DNA from: a bacterium
Lineage (GTDB): Bacteria > CAIWAD01
Direction of reading: 5' to 3'
Assembly: GCA_030429345.1 (NCBI GenBank)
Contig: JAUIFJ010000054.1
Location: 1-14,666, forward strand
DNA: 14,666 nucleotides
Shown here: one piece after another, positions 7,147-14,554 of the stretch
Numbering within the stretch: position 1 is the stretch's first letter
Layout of the letters: the number at the start of each line of letters is the position of its first letter
Position numbers and translations under genes: made by a program
The notes under the pieces: generated by a model
What the model was told of the DNA's origin: nothing
The model's database searches: none
Seen by the model: the letters and a program-made list of their open reading frames with translations, nothing else

Positions 7147-8448
7147 CTAGGCGATCATGATGCCGGCGACGCAGGCCGTGAGCCAGGAGGCGATCGCCCC
7201 CCCGATCATCGCCTTGAGGCCCAGCTGCGCCAGGTCGCCGCGGCGCTCGGGGGCCAGGGCGGAAATGCCGCCGATCTGGATCCCGATCGAGCTGAAGTTG
7301 GCGAAGCCGCACAGGGCGTAGGTGGCGACCACCTGGGCCCGCTCGCTGAACTCGGGCATGGCGATGTACTCGGTCAGGGTCATGTAGCCTACGAACTCGT
7401 TGACCGCCAGTTTGATCCCCAGCAGGTTGCCGACCAGGCCGGCATCCTTCCAGGGAACGCCCATGATGAAGGCCAGCGGGGCGAGCAGCGTGCCGAAGAA
7501 GGTCTGCAGGCTGCCGGGCACGAAGCCGGCATACTCGCCGTTCTCCATCAGGTCGCCGGCCAGCAGGCCGCCGTCGATCCAGCCGTCGATGCCGCCGAGG
7601 ATCCAGTCCACCAGCGCGATCAGCGAGATGAAGGCCAGCAGCATGGCGCCCACATTGACCGCCAGCTTGAGGCCGTCGGTGGTGCCCTTGGTGGCGGCGT
7701 CGATCACATTGCTGCCGCTGTCGAAGTCGGGAATCTCCACGTCGCCGGCGGTGGCGCTGTGTTCCGTTTCGGGGTAGATGATCTTGCCCACGACCAGCGC
7801 GGCGGGTGCGGACATCACCGAGGCCACGATCAGGTGCCCGGCGCTGACGCCCATGCCGATGTAGCCCGCGAGCACGCCGCCGGCCACGGTGGCGAAACCG
7901 CCGACCATCACCGTCAGCAGCTCCGAGCGGGTCATGTTCTTGAGGAAGGGACGGATCAGCAGCGGCGACTCGGTCTGTCCGACGAAGATGTTGCCGGCGA
8001 CGCTCAGGGTCTCGCTCCCGCTGGTGCCCATCATTCGCTGCATCACGCGGGCCAGGACCTTGATCAGCTTCTGCATCACGCCGGTGTAGTACATCACCGA
8101 CATGAAGGCGCTGAAGAAGACGATGGTCGGCAGGACGCTGAAGGCGAACTGGAAGCCGAAGCCGGGCCAGGTGCTGCCGTCGGTGAAGAAGTGCTGCCCG
8201 TCGGCCAGGTTGCCGAAGAGGAAGCTCGCGCCTTCCCCGGAGAGGGCCAGGAAACTGGCGACGCCATCGGAGAAGAACCGGAAGAGCCTGCGGCCCGTCT
8301 CCCAGTAGAGCAGCAGGAAGCCCAGCGTCAACTGCAGGCCGATGCCCACTCCCACGGTGCGCAGGTTGATCTTCGAACGGTTGTTGGACAGCGCCCAGGC
8401 CGCTCCCAGCAACACCAGCATGCCGACCAGGCTGATCAGTCTCTCCAT
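7147..8448 (-). CDS. nupC: Concentrative nucleoside transporter (NupC/CNT family)
   Basis: This 433-aa inner-membrane protein starts at ATG 8446-8448 with GAGGG seven bases upstream; the 30 extra upstream codons run through tract without a signal. It has many hydrophobic segments, beginning MERLISLVGMLVLLGAAWAL. The CNT signature region GQTESPLLIRPFLKNMTRSE is followed by LLTVMVGGFATVAGGVLAGY, and NEFVGYMTL is the second conserved motif. CNT proteins import nucleosides with sodium or protons; the coupling ion and base preference are not obvious here. It heads a run with PNP 12 bases downstream. It follows tdk after 96 bases that contain a dispersed repeat, so whether one transcript covers both is open. 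Confidence 0.92.
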   Translation of the reverse strand: MERLISLVGMLVLLGAAWALSNNRSKINLRTVGVGIGLQLTLGFLLLYWETGRRLFRFFSDGVASFLALSGEGASFLFGNLADGQHFFTDGSTWPGFGFQFAFSVLPTIVFFSAFMSVMYYTGVMQKLIKVLARVMQRMMGTSGSETLSVAGNIFVGQTESPLLIRPFLKNMTRSELLTVMVGGFATVAGGVLAGYIGMGVSAGHLIVASVMSAPAALVVGKIIYPETEHSATAGDVEIPDFDSGSNVIDAATKGTTDGLKLAVNVGAMLLAFISLIALVDWILGGIDGWIDGGLLAGDLMENGEYAGFVPGSLQTFFGTLLAPLAFIMGVPWKDAGLVGNLLGIKLAVNEFVGYMTLTEYIAMPEFSERAQVVATYALCGFANFSSIGIQIGGISALAPERRGDLAQLGLKAMIGGAIASWLTACVAGIMIA

Positions 8449-8544
8449 TCCCGTACCCTCTCTGTGTGGCAACCCATGTAGAACTCGCGCATGCGGCGTA
8501 TCACCGACGGCCAATTGCTGCCGCCCCCGCCAACACACCGGCTT

Positions 8545-10220
<1,676 letters not shown>

Positions 10221-10224
<4 letters not shown>

Positions 10225-10787
10225 ACCCGTCCTCGCGCCAGGCCGCCCATGCGTTGCCCGCGGAACACGCGGCAGGATTCCAGGCCCTTGGTCCAGTCGT
10301 CCGCTGCCAGGCCGGCCTGCTGGCAGAGCCGCGTGGCCAGTTCCTCTCCGCGGATTCCTTCCAGGCGGGCCTCGCCGGGCAGGGACCAGAAGCTGCCCTT
10401 CGGCCCCTGGACGCGCAGGCCCTCTTCATCATAATCGAGGATTTCACCGGCAAGAATCGGCGAGTCGTTCTCGATCAGGAAGAGCTCCAGGCCGCTCTGC
10501 TCCCATTCGGCGGAGCTCATGGGCGCGTGACGCGGATCCCCGAAAGCGCAGTGGATCAGCAGGTTCTTCAGGCAGCGGCCCAGGGGCTGATCGGCCTCGA
10601 AGCGCGCGGACTGGCTGCGCAAGGTGCCGGCGCGGAAGAGGCGTATTGCCAGTGGACGGCGCATGGCGAAGATCGGATCGTCGGGAGTGCGGAAGGAATC
10701 GCGTCCGGCCAGCACGCCGCGGACCACTTCGCCGGCAAATGCCAGCAGGCGTTCCGCCTGTTGTTCGCTGACCAATTGGACACTCAT
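10221..10787 (-). CDS. Divergent AMMECR1-like protein
   Basis: This 188-aa protein starts at ATG 10785-10787 with GGAG nine bases upstream; a TTG start eight codons earlier is also possible. It follows the AMMECR1 (AmmeMemoRadiSam protein A) layout: N-terminal helix ERLLAFAGEVVRGVLAG, a RPLAIRLFRAGTLRS strand, PLGRCLKNLLIHCAFGDPRH (family: PLaeav..na..aafrDPRf), a GLELFLIEND strand, then LCQQAGLAADDWTKG near the end. The family's hallmark LRGCIG is replaced by LRSQSA, so the conserved Cys is missing. The biochemical role of AMMECR1 proteins is not settled. No MEMO1 or radical-SAM partner lies next to it; it leads the cdd-udk-tdk set instead and overlaps cdd by four bases. Fold assignment is by motif pattern only. 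Confidence 0.65.
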
Positions 10788-11018
10788 CTCAGAAAACTCC
10801 AAAATCTGCAATCCGAAGTGGAACCAATCCGGTCGTCGCGGGTTCTAATCAGCACCCGATCGGCAAGGCTGACGCGGAACACCTGATCCGCCGACTTGCC
10901 GGTCGTCCCATCCACCCTTCCCTTTGCGGTCCTTCGGACCACCTACCCTCTGACAAGCGACACATGAATCCTTCCTTCGGGAAGGATTCGTGTTTCCGGG
11001 CCTCGCGTTCCGGCCGCT
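10788..11018. other. Gap between lipA and the AMMECR1-like operon
   Basis: This 231-base stretch holds the lipA-side hairpin at 10966-10989, a smaller hairpin GGTCC-TTC-GGACC at 10928-10940, and the 5' leader of the AMMECR1-like gene. I found no convincing -35/-10 pair for the downstream operon by eye. The part near 10800-10835 (AAAATCTGCAATCCGAAG) has the look of short AATC-type intergenic repeats seen in many genomes, which I cannot confirm. Confidence 0.5.
10966..10989 (-). terminator. Strong hairpin downstream of lipA
   Basis: GAATCCTTCC and GGAAGGATTC form a perfect 10-bp stem around a 4-base loop (TTCG on the plus strand, CGAA on the minus). It lies about 30 bases past the lipA stop codon. 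There is no T-tract on either side, so it is either a Rho-type end, an mRNA 3'-end stabiliser, or a divergent terminator. Confidence 0.45.
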
Positions 11019-11921
11019 CTAGGCCTGGACGGCGGCGGCCTGGGTCAGCACGCCCTCGCCCTCGAAGGCCTCGTCGGCGTGGTAGGAACTGCGCACCAGC
11101 GGTCCGGCCTGAATCTTGTGTACACCCAGGCTCTTCGCATAGCGCCCGTACTCGACGAAAGTGTCCGGGTGGACCCAGCGATCGACGGGCAGGTGCTTCG
11201 CCGTCGGCTGAAGGTACTGGCCGATGGTGATGAAGTCGCAGCCGTGCTCGTGCAGGTCGCGAATGACCTCGAAGGCCTGCTCGTCCGTTTCGCCGATGCC
11301 GACCATGAAGCCCGACTTGGTATAGAAGCCGTGCTTTTTGGCGCGGGTCAACAGCTGCAGGCTCTGCTGGTAATTGGCCTGCGGGCGCACGGTGCGGTAG
11401 AGGTCCGGGTGGGTTTCCACATTGTGGTTGAGCACGTCGGGCTTCTGCTGCAGGACGAGGCGCAGGGCGCTGTAGTCGCCCTTGAAGTCGGGAATCAGCA
11501 CCTCGATCTTCAGCTCGGGGAATTCCTTGCGGATCTTGTGGATGGTCAGCGCGAAGACTCCGGCGCCCTTGTCGGGCAGCTCGTCGCGGTCGACGCTGGT
11601 CAGGACCACGTAGTTCAGATTCATCTTGCGGACGGCGTCGAGCACGCGATCGGGCTCGTCCCAGTCGACGGTGCCCGGGCGCCCGGTCTTGATGTTGCAG
11701 AAGCCGCAGCTGCGGGTGCAGGTGTCGCCGAGGATCAGGAAGGTGGCCGTGCCCTTGTTCCAGCACTCGTGCAGGTTGGGGCAGCGGGCCTCCTCGCAGA
11801 CGGTCGCCAGGCGCTGTTCGCGCATCAGCGAATTGATCTTCTGCTGTTCCTTGCCATTCGACAGGCGGATTTTCAGCCAGTCGGGCTTGGGCTGGCGGCG
11901 CGGGGTGCTGGAATCGCTCAT
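11019..11921 (-). CDS. lipA: Lipoyl synthase
   Basis: This 300-aa protein has the usual LipA length. The LipA-specific auxiliary 4Fe-4S ligands are C42, C47 and C53 (CEEARCPNLHEC), the radical-SAM ligands C68, C72 and C75 (CTRSCGFC), and the C-terminal RSSYHADE supplies the unusual Ser ligand. VVLTSVDRDELPDKGAG and HNVETHPDLYRTVRP are further family motifs. It inserts two sulfurs into octanoyl groups on lipoyl-dependent carrier proteins. The start is ATG 11919-11921, where the conserved N-terminus begins; the frame is open upstream but the extra residues do not look like LipA. No strong SD is seen. It is transcribed away from the integrase and appears to stand alone, with no lipB nearby in the window. 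Confidence 0.96.
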   Translation of the reverse strand: MSDSSTPRRQPKPDWLKIRLSNGKEQQKINSLMREQRLATVCEEARCPNLHECWNKGTATFLILGDTCTRSCGFCNIKTGRPGTVDWDEPDRVLDAVRKMNLNYVVLTSVDRDELPDKGAGVFALTIHKIRKEFPELKIEVLIPDFKGDYSALRLVLQQKPDVLNHNVETHPDLYRTVRPQANYQQSLQLLTRAKKHGFYTKSGFMVGIGETDEQAFEVIRDLHEHGCDFITIGQYLQPTAKHLPVDRWVHPDTFVEYGRYAKSLGVHKIQAGPLVRSSYHADEAFEGEGVLTQAAAVQA

Positions 11922-12182
11922 ATCTTGATGTAAGGATCCTGGTCTGTGGTTTCGAGTTGCGGAATATAGAGAATGGAAGCTGATGGTGGGGTCGGGGGTT
12001 CCCGGGCCGATCCGGCACAAGTGAATCCTGCGTACCGAAGAGTTCTCCTGTCCGGATCCGACCTGAAGCCGCCTGTCCAGAATGCCTGACAGGAACGCGG
12101 AATCGTTTCTGCCCTTGGCTGTTTTGATTGTCGAAAGCCCAACAATGCAATAGCTTGCTTTGACTTCAAACGGGGACAATCG
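11922..12182. other. Divergent gap between lipA and intI
   Basis: This region must contain the start signals for both lipA (minus) and the integrase (plus). A perfect inverted repeat CCTGTC/GACAGG lies at 12072-12093 with a 10-base gap, and CCTGTCC also occurs near 12048. CTGT-N12-ACAG resembles a LexA-type operator in outline but has four extra central bases compared with the E. coli form. Nothing else in it reads as a gene. Confidence 0.45.
12124..12151 (+). promoter_or_regulatory. Weak candidate promoter for intI
   Basis: TTGATT (12124-12129), a 16-base spacer and TGCAAT (12146-12151) give four matches in each hexamer. The start codon follows 31 bases later with GGGGA at 12172-12176 as ribosome binding site. 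The match is weak and chosen by position. Confidence 0.25.
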
Positions 12183-13226
12183 ATGGCTGCGGGCATTCTT
12201 CCATCCTCATTCGATTCTGCGTTCAGGCCGATGGCCCTTTGCTGCCGTGAGACGCCCTCCTTCGATCCACGGCCACGCATGCGGGAGCGGATCCACGCCG
12301 CGTTTCGTGTGAGACGCTTCGCGCAGCGCACGGAAAAGGCCTACACGGCCTGGATCCTGCGCTTCATCCGCTTCCACGGCACACGGCATCCCGCCGGGAT
12401 GGGCGAGGCGGAGATCAACGAGTTCCTTAGCCACCTGGCGCTGGAGCGCGACGTAAGTGCGTCGACGCAGACCCAGGCGCTCAGCGCCCTGCTCTTCCTG
12501 TATCGCCATGTGCTCGGTCGCGAGATCGGCGACCTGGGCGATGTGATCCGCGCCCGCCGCCCGGCGAAGCTTCCGGTTGTGCTCAGCCGCGTGGAAGTCA
12601 AATCACTCCTTGACGAACTCGATGGTGTCACATCCCTGGTCGCCAATCTGCTCTACGGCGGCGGACTGCGCTTGATGGAAGCGCTTCGGCTGCGCGTCCA
12701 GGATCTGGATCTTGCAGGGCAACGCCTCTGGGTCCGCAGCGGCAAGGGCGCCAAGGATCGCCAGAGCCTGCTCCCCGCTAGGCTGGCGCCGACCCTGCAG
12801 GAACACCTGCGGGCAGTGCGAGATCTGCACGCGCGGGATCGAAAGGAAGGCTTCGGCCATGTCGAGATGCCCGAAGCCCTTTTACGGAAGTATCCTAATG
12901 CCTCCACCGAATGGGCATGGCAATGGGTCTTTCCCCAGCAGCACCGGTGGCGGGACCGGGAAAGCGGCCGCGAAGGGCGGCATCACATGGATCCCTCGAT
13001 CATCCAGCGGGCCGTGAAGGAAGCTGTTCGGCGGGCGGGCATTCACAAGAAAGCCACCTGCCACACCTTGCGACATTCTTTCGCGACTCATCTGCTGGAA
13101 CGGGGGCAGGACATTCGGACGATCCAGGAGCTGCTTGGCCATCGGGATCTGAAAACAACCATGATCTACACACATGTCATCAATCGAGGCCCCATGGGCG
13201 TCATCAGCCCGGCAGATGACCTGTAA
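12183..13226 (+). CDS. intI: Integron integrase IntI (tyrosine recombinase)
   Basis: This 347-aa protein has a SAM-like N-terminal DNA-binding part ([20 protein letters not shown], 42-61) and a catalytic domain with R163 ([10 protein letters not shown]), Lys in GKGAKDR (188-191), H294 and R297 (CHTLRHSF), H320 (LLGH) and nucleophile Y329 (TTMIYTHV). Residues about 227-269 are the extra patch that separates IntI from Xer[22 protein letters not shown] then RHHMDP. IntI joins attI and attC sites, the attC as a folded single strand. ATG 12183 has GGGGA six bases upstream; the N-terminus is about 20 residues longer than usual, with ATG at 12279 as a possible but SD-less alternative. All catalytic residues are present. 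Cassettes lie at its 3' side and read in the same direction, unlike classical integrons. Confidence 0.95.
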   Translation: MAAGILPSSFDSAFRPMALCCRETPSFDPRPRMRERIHAAFRVRRFAQRTEKAYTAWILRFIRFHGTRHPAGMGEAEINEFLSHLALERDVSASTQTQALSALLFLYRHVLGREIGDLGDVIRARRPAKLPVVLSRVEVKSLLDELDGVTSLVANLLYGGGLRLMEALRLRVQDLDLAGQRLWVRSGKGAKDRQSLLPARLAPTLQEHLRAVRDLHARDRKEGFGHVEMPEALLRKYPNASTEWAWQWVFPQQHRWRDRESGREGRHHMDPSIIQRAVKEAVRRAGIHKKATCHTLRHSFATHLLERGQDIRTIQELLGHRDLKTTMIYTHVINRGPMGVISPADDL

Positions 13227-13228
13227 GT

Positions 13229-13265
13229 GAATATCCTCTTCTACGGACTGGACATGAGGATATTC
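13229..13265 (+). terminator. Inverted repeat immediately after intI
   Basis: GAATATCCTC (13229-13238) and GAGGATATTC (13256-13265) are perfect 10-bp complements with a 17-base loop, starting three bases after the intI stop codon. There is no T-run, so it may end or protect intI mRNA, or be part of attI, as its arms carry the GGATAT motif repeated just downstream. Confidence 0.4.
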
Positions 13266-13374
13266 GGGTGGATATGATTGGCAGGATATGAGATATATGG
13301 TTAGAAGGCCTGATCAAGGGTTGGGCAGACTGTATACTCATAGTTATGTACACAATCGCGCGTAGCAAGTTAAC

Positions 13375-13403
13375 TTGCATATTTGCTAGACAATTGCTAT
13401 ACT
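13375..13403 (+). promoter_or_regulatory. Candidate cassette promoter (Pc)
   Basis: TATACT at 13398-13403 is preceded by TGC, giving an extended -10, and TTGCAT lies at 13375-13380 with a 17-base spacer. The -10 matches five of six consensus bases, the -35 only three. It points into the cassettes and sits where a Pc promoter is expected. Confidence 0.5.
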
Positions 13404-13480
13404 GTGTGGTTAGAATTTGATCATTGAAATGTTCTTAGGCCGGTAGGGGTTGCAGGCGGAGGTTCAATTCCTCTAGCAAT
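13393..13480 (+). other. tRNA T-arm-like hairpin with flanking 7-bp inverted repeat
   Basis: GGAGG-TTCAATT-CCTCT at 13458-13474 matches the tRNA T-arm pattern (GTTCAATTC fits GTTCRANYC). TAGCAAT after it (13474-13480) is the complement of ATTGCTA at 13393-13399, like an acceptor stem. I checked for a 5-bp stem with a 7-base loop in between and found none, and no D-stem forms, so this is not an intact tRNA. It could be a decayed tRNA end or simply a structured leader. Confidence 0.3.
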
Positions 13481-13541
13481 CTTACTAACGATAGCTTGTA
13501 TCTTACTGACCATATTAACCAAAACGAAGTGCTTGAATGCA

Positions 13542-13828
13542 GTTAAACTTATCAATTTACCATGGGAGGTGCTTATGAAAGATAAAATCACAAGACCAGT
13601 ATCAAATCTACTAGACACAACATTCAGTATTTTACATGATATCGGAGTAGGAATTGTAGTGGCGTGCCTGTCGACCTAAGAACATTTGATGTTAAGTTCA
13701 ATAGCAGGAAGAAGTTATCCAACTAGTCTTTAATCTTGACACTACGGAGAAGTTACATCAGCGAAGTTCATGCTGTAACTGTAATCCTTCATCATTCAGA
13801 ACAAGCAAGATACTCATAAAGTAACTGG
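13542..13828 (+). mobile_element. Integron gene cassette 1
   Basis: The left boundary is GTTAAAC at 13542-13548 (fits GTTRRRY); the right boundary is the G of GTTGAGT at 13829. It holds one 34-codon ORF close to its 5' end and an attC at its 3' end. The left boundary is less certain because no attC palindrome ends there; it may be the attI junction. Confidence 0.5.
13575..13679 (+). CDS. 34-aa small protein in cassette 1
   Basis: The ORF starts at ATG 13575 with GGGAGG five bases upstream, the best ribosome binding site in the window, and ends at TAA 13677-13679. The peptide begins MKDKITRPVSNLLDTTFSIL and ends GVGIVVACLST. A polar basic start is followed by a mostly hydrophobic C-terminal half (FSILHDIGVGIVVACL), which could be a single short membrane helix. 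I do not recognise a family. Small membrane-active peptide or cassette leader are the options; either is inference. It begins 33 bases after the presumed cassette boundary, and the strong SD is the main argument that it is translated. Confidence 0.55.
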   Translation: MKDKITRPVSNLLDTTFSILHDIGVGIVVACLST

Positions 13829-13835
13829 GTTGAGT
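13717..13835 (+). other. attC recombination site of cassette 1
   Basis: It starts with ATCCAAC (fits RYYYAAC) and ends with GTTGAGT (fits GTTRRRY), 119 bases in all. Arms pair in order: CAAC/GTTG, AGT/ACT, CTTTA/TAAAG, ATCTTG/CAAGAT, then an inner hairpin AGTTAC...GTAACT, with small bulges between. That is the folded-strand layout of attC. ATG of the next gene follows two bases later, as is common at cassette starts. Confidence 0.65.
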
Positions 13836-14547
13836 CATGAATAGAGCATTCTATGTGAATTTCGGAATCATTGCATGCTCCTTTTCTTGTCTTGAAGCGG
13901 ATCTGCGATCTCTCATTTCAGGAATAGTTTTCCGTGATGAAGCAGTTGTTGCATCAGCTTTCTTGGATAAATCTCAATTCGCAGAAAACACTACCATTCT
14001 GAAGAAGCTAGGACGGAATTTCTGGGAAGAGAAGGAACTGTTTGACAAGATAGTAGGCCAATTGCACCGGATAAGAGATGATCGAAACAGTTTTATTCAT
14101 GGCGTTTGGAGGCCTGGCAATTTCGGCGAGCCAAATGGAAATGCAGAGCTGCTCGATCTTAGGACCGTGTATTGTGAATCAGAGAACCAACGAAAGTGGA
14201 AGCATGGCGTCAGAAAACTGTACTCTCTTAAAGAATTCGCGGTATTACTTGATACGATCGAAAATGTACGATCTGATATCAAATCCTTGTGTATGAAGTT
14301 AGAAAATGCAGCGACTGAAGAGGGCATTCATTTAGACTTTAATCTATCTGGAGTTACTACAGCATACAGGCCACAGCTAATGCGACTAACTCCAGAGGGT
14401 GAACTAGTGCAAATTGAAATTGGAACATAACAACAGCATCAAGCTGGTGCCTCGCCTTGTCACGGCCTTTGCCTGGAATTGGCGCCGCTGCGCGTCGCAG
14501 TGGCTCGGGCAAAGCCCGCGCCAAGCCGGCCACAGCTTATGCTGAAC
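13829..14547 (+). mobile_element. Integron gene cassette 2
   Basis: It runs from the core GTTGAGT (13829) to the core GTTAGAA (14548): one ORF filling most of the unit, a very short 5' leader, and an attC whose first arm overlaps the stop codon. This is the standard cassette plan. Base composition of the ORF is clearly AT-richer than the chromosomal genes to the left. Confidence 0.75.
13837..14430 (+). CDS. Cassette-encoded protein with HEPN-like RNxxxH motif
   Basis: This 197-aa protein starts at ATG 13837, eight bases inside the cassette, with no clear SD, and ends at TAA 14428-14430 inside the attC arm. Residues 5-32 are a helix with the pattern FGIIACSFSCLEADLRSLIS, and 76-91 read QLHRIRDDRNSFIHGVW. 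R83-N84 and H88 form an R-x4-H motif, the catalytic signature of HEPN ribonucleases, in the usual 'helix then RN...HG.W' order of HEPN-like hypothetical proteins. The C-terminal third (about 130-197) is unassigned. If active it would be an RNase, as in toxin or anti-phage systems; no obvious antitoxin gene accompanies it in the cassette. HEPN assignment rests on motif spacing only. Confidence 0.7.
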   Translation: MNRAFYVNFGIIACSFSCLEADLRSLISGIVFRDEAVVASAFLDKSQFAENTTILKKLGRNFWEEKELFDKIVGQLHRIRDDRNSFIHGVWRPGNFGEPNGNAELLDLRTVYCESENQRKWKHGVRKLYSLKEFAVLLDTIENVRSDIKSLCMKLENAATEEGIHLDFNLSGVTTAYRPQLMRLTPEGELVQIEIGT

Positions 14548-14554
14548 GTTAGAA
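14425..14554 (+). other. attC recombination site of cassette 2
   Basis: The left arm has TAAC (14428-14431), a short spacer and CAGCATCAAGCTG (14434-14446). The right arm has CAGCTTATGCTG (14533-14544) and GTTAGAA (14548-14554). The L arms are perfect complements except for one extra C at 14440, the unpaired extrahelical base expected in attC. The layout TAAC-AA-L''...L'-AA-CGTTA matches Vibrio-type repeats closely. The interior is GC-rich and self-complementary (CTGCG-CGT-CGCAG; TTGGCGC/GCGCCAA). Confidence 0.85.

Larger units (their letters stand above)
13227..13541. other. Probable attI / cassette-promoter zone
   Basis: These 315 bases between the IntI stop and the first supported cassette contain no convincing gene. 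They hold a 10-bp inverted repeat right after the intI stop, three GGATAT copies (13258, 13270, 13284; the last two extend to GGATATGA), GTTAGAA core-like heptamers at 13300 and 13409, a palindrome GCAAGTTAACTTGC (13365-13378), an extended -10 promoter, and a T-arm-like hairpin (13458-13474). Short direct repeats near a core site fit integrase-binding repeats in attI, but the exact recombination point is not established; GTTAAAC at 13542 is the best junction with the first cassette. Confidence 0.5.

Noticed and set aside
6184-8481. Plus-strand 765-codon open frame
   Set aside because: Antisense shadow of pnp and nupC; rich in His/Gln/Gly/Asp without any recognisable domain.
12075-12092. Canonical LexA box
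   Set aside because: CTGT and ACAG are 12 bases apart instead of 8; kept only as a speculative regulator site.
10849-12150. Minus-strand 433-codon open frame
   Set aside because: Out-of-frame shadow of lipA, which has all its cluster-binding cysteines in the other frame.
13393-13480. A complete tRNA gene (class II size)
   Set aside because: The T-arm and an acceptor-like pair exist, but a scan of the interval found no 5-bp stem with a 7-base loop, and the D-arm does not pair.
13409-13548. A further attC ending at GTTAAAC 13542
   Set aside because: The expected left arm (complement of TGCTTGAATGCA) is absent within the normal size range; the only partial match near 13370 would make the site about 180 bases long.
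13421-13618. Minus-strand 65-codon ORF in the attI/cassette 1 region
   Set aside because: No SD and no motif, and it overlaps the T-arm-like hairpin, the core site and the well-supported 34-codon ORF; reverse cassette genes exist but nothing supports this one.
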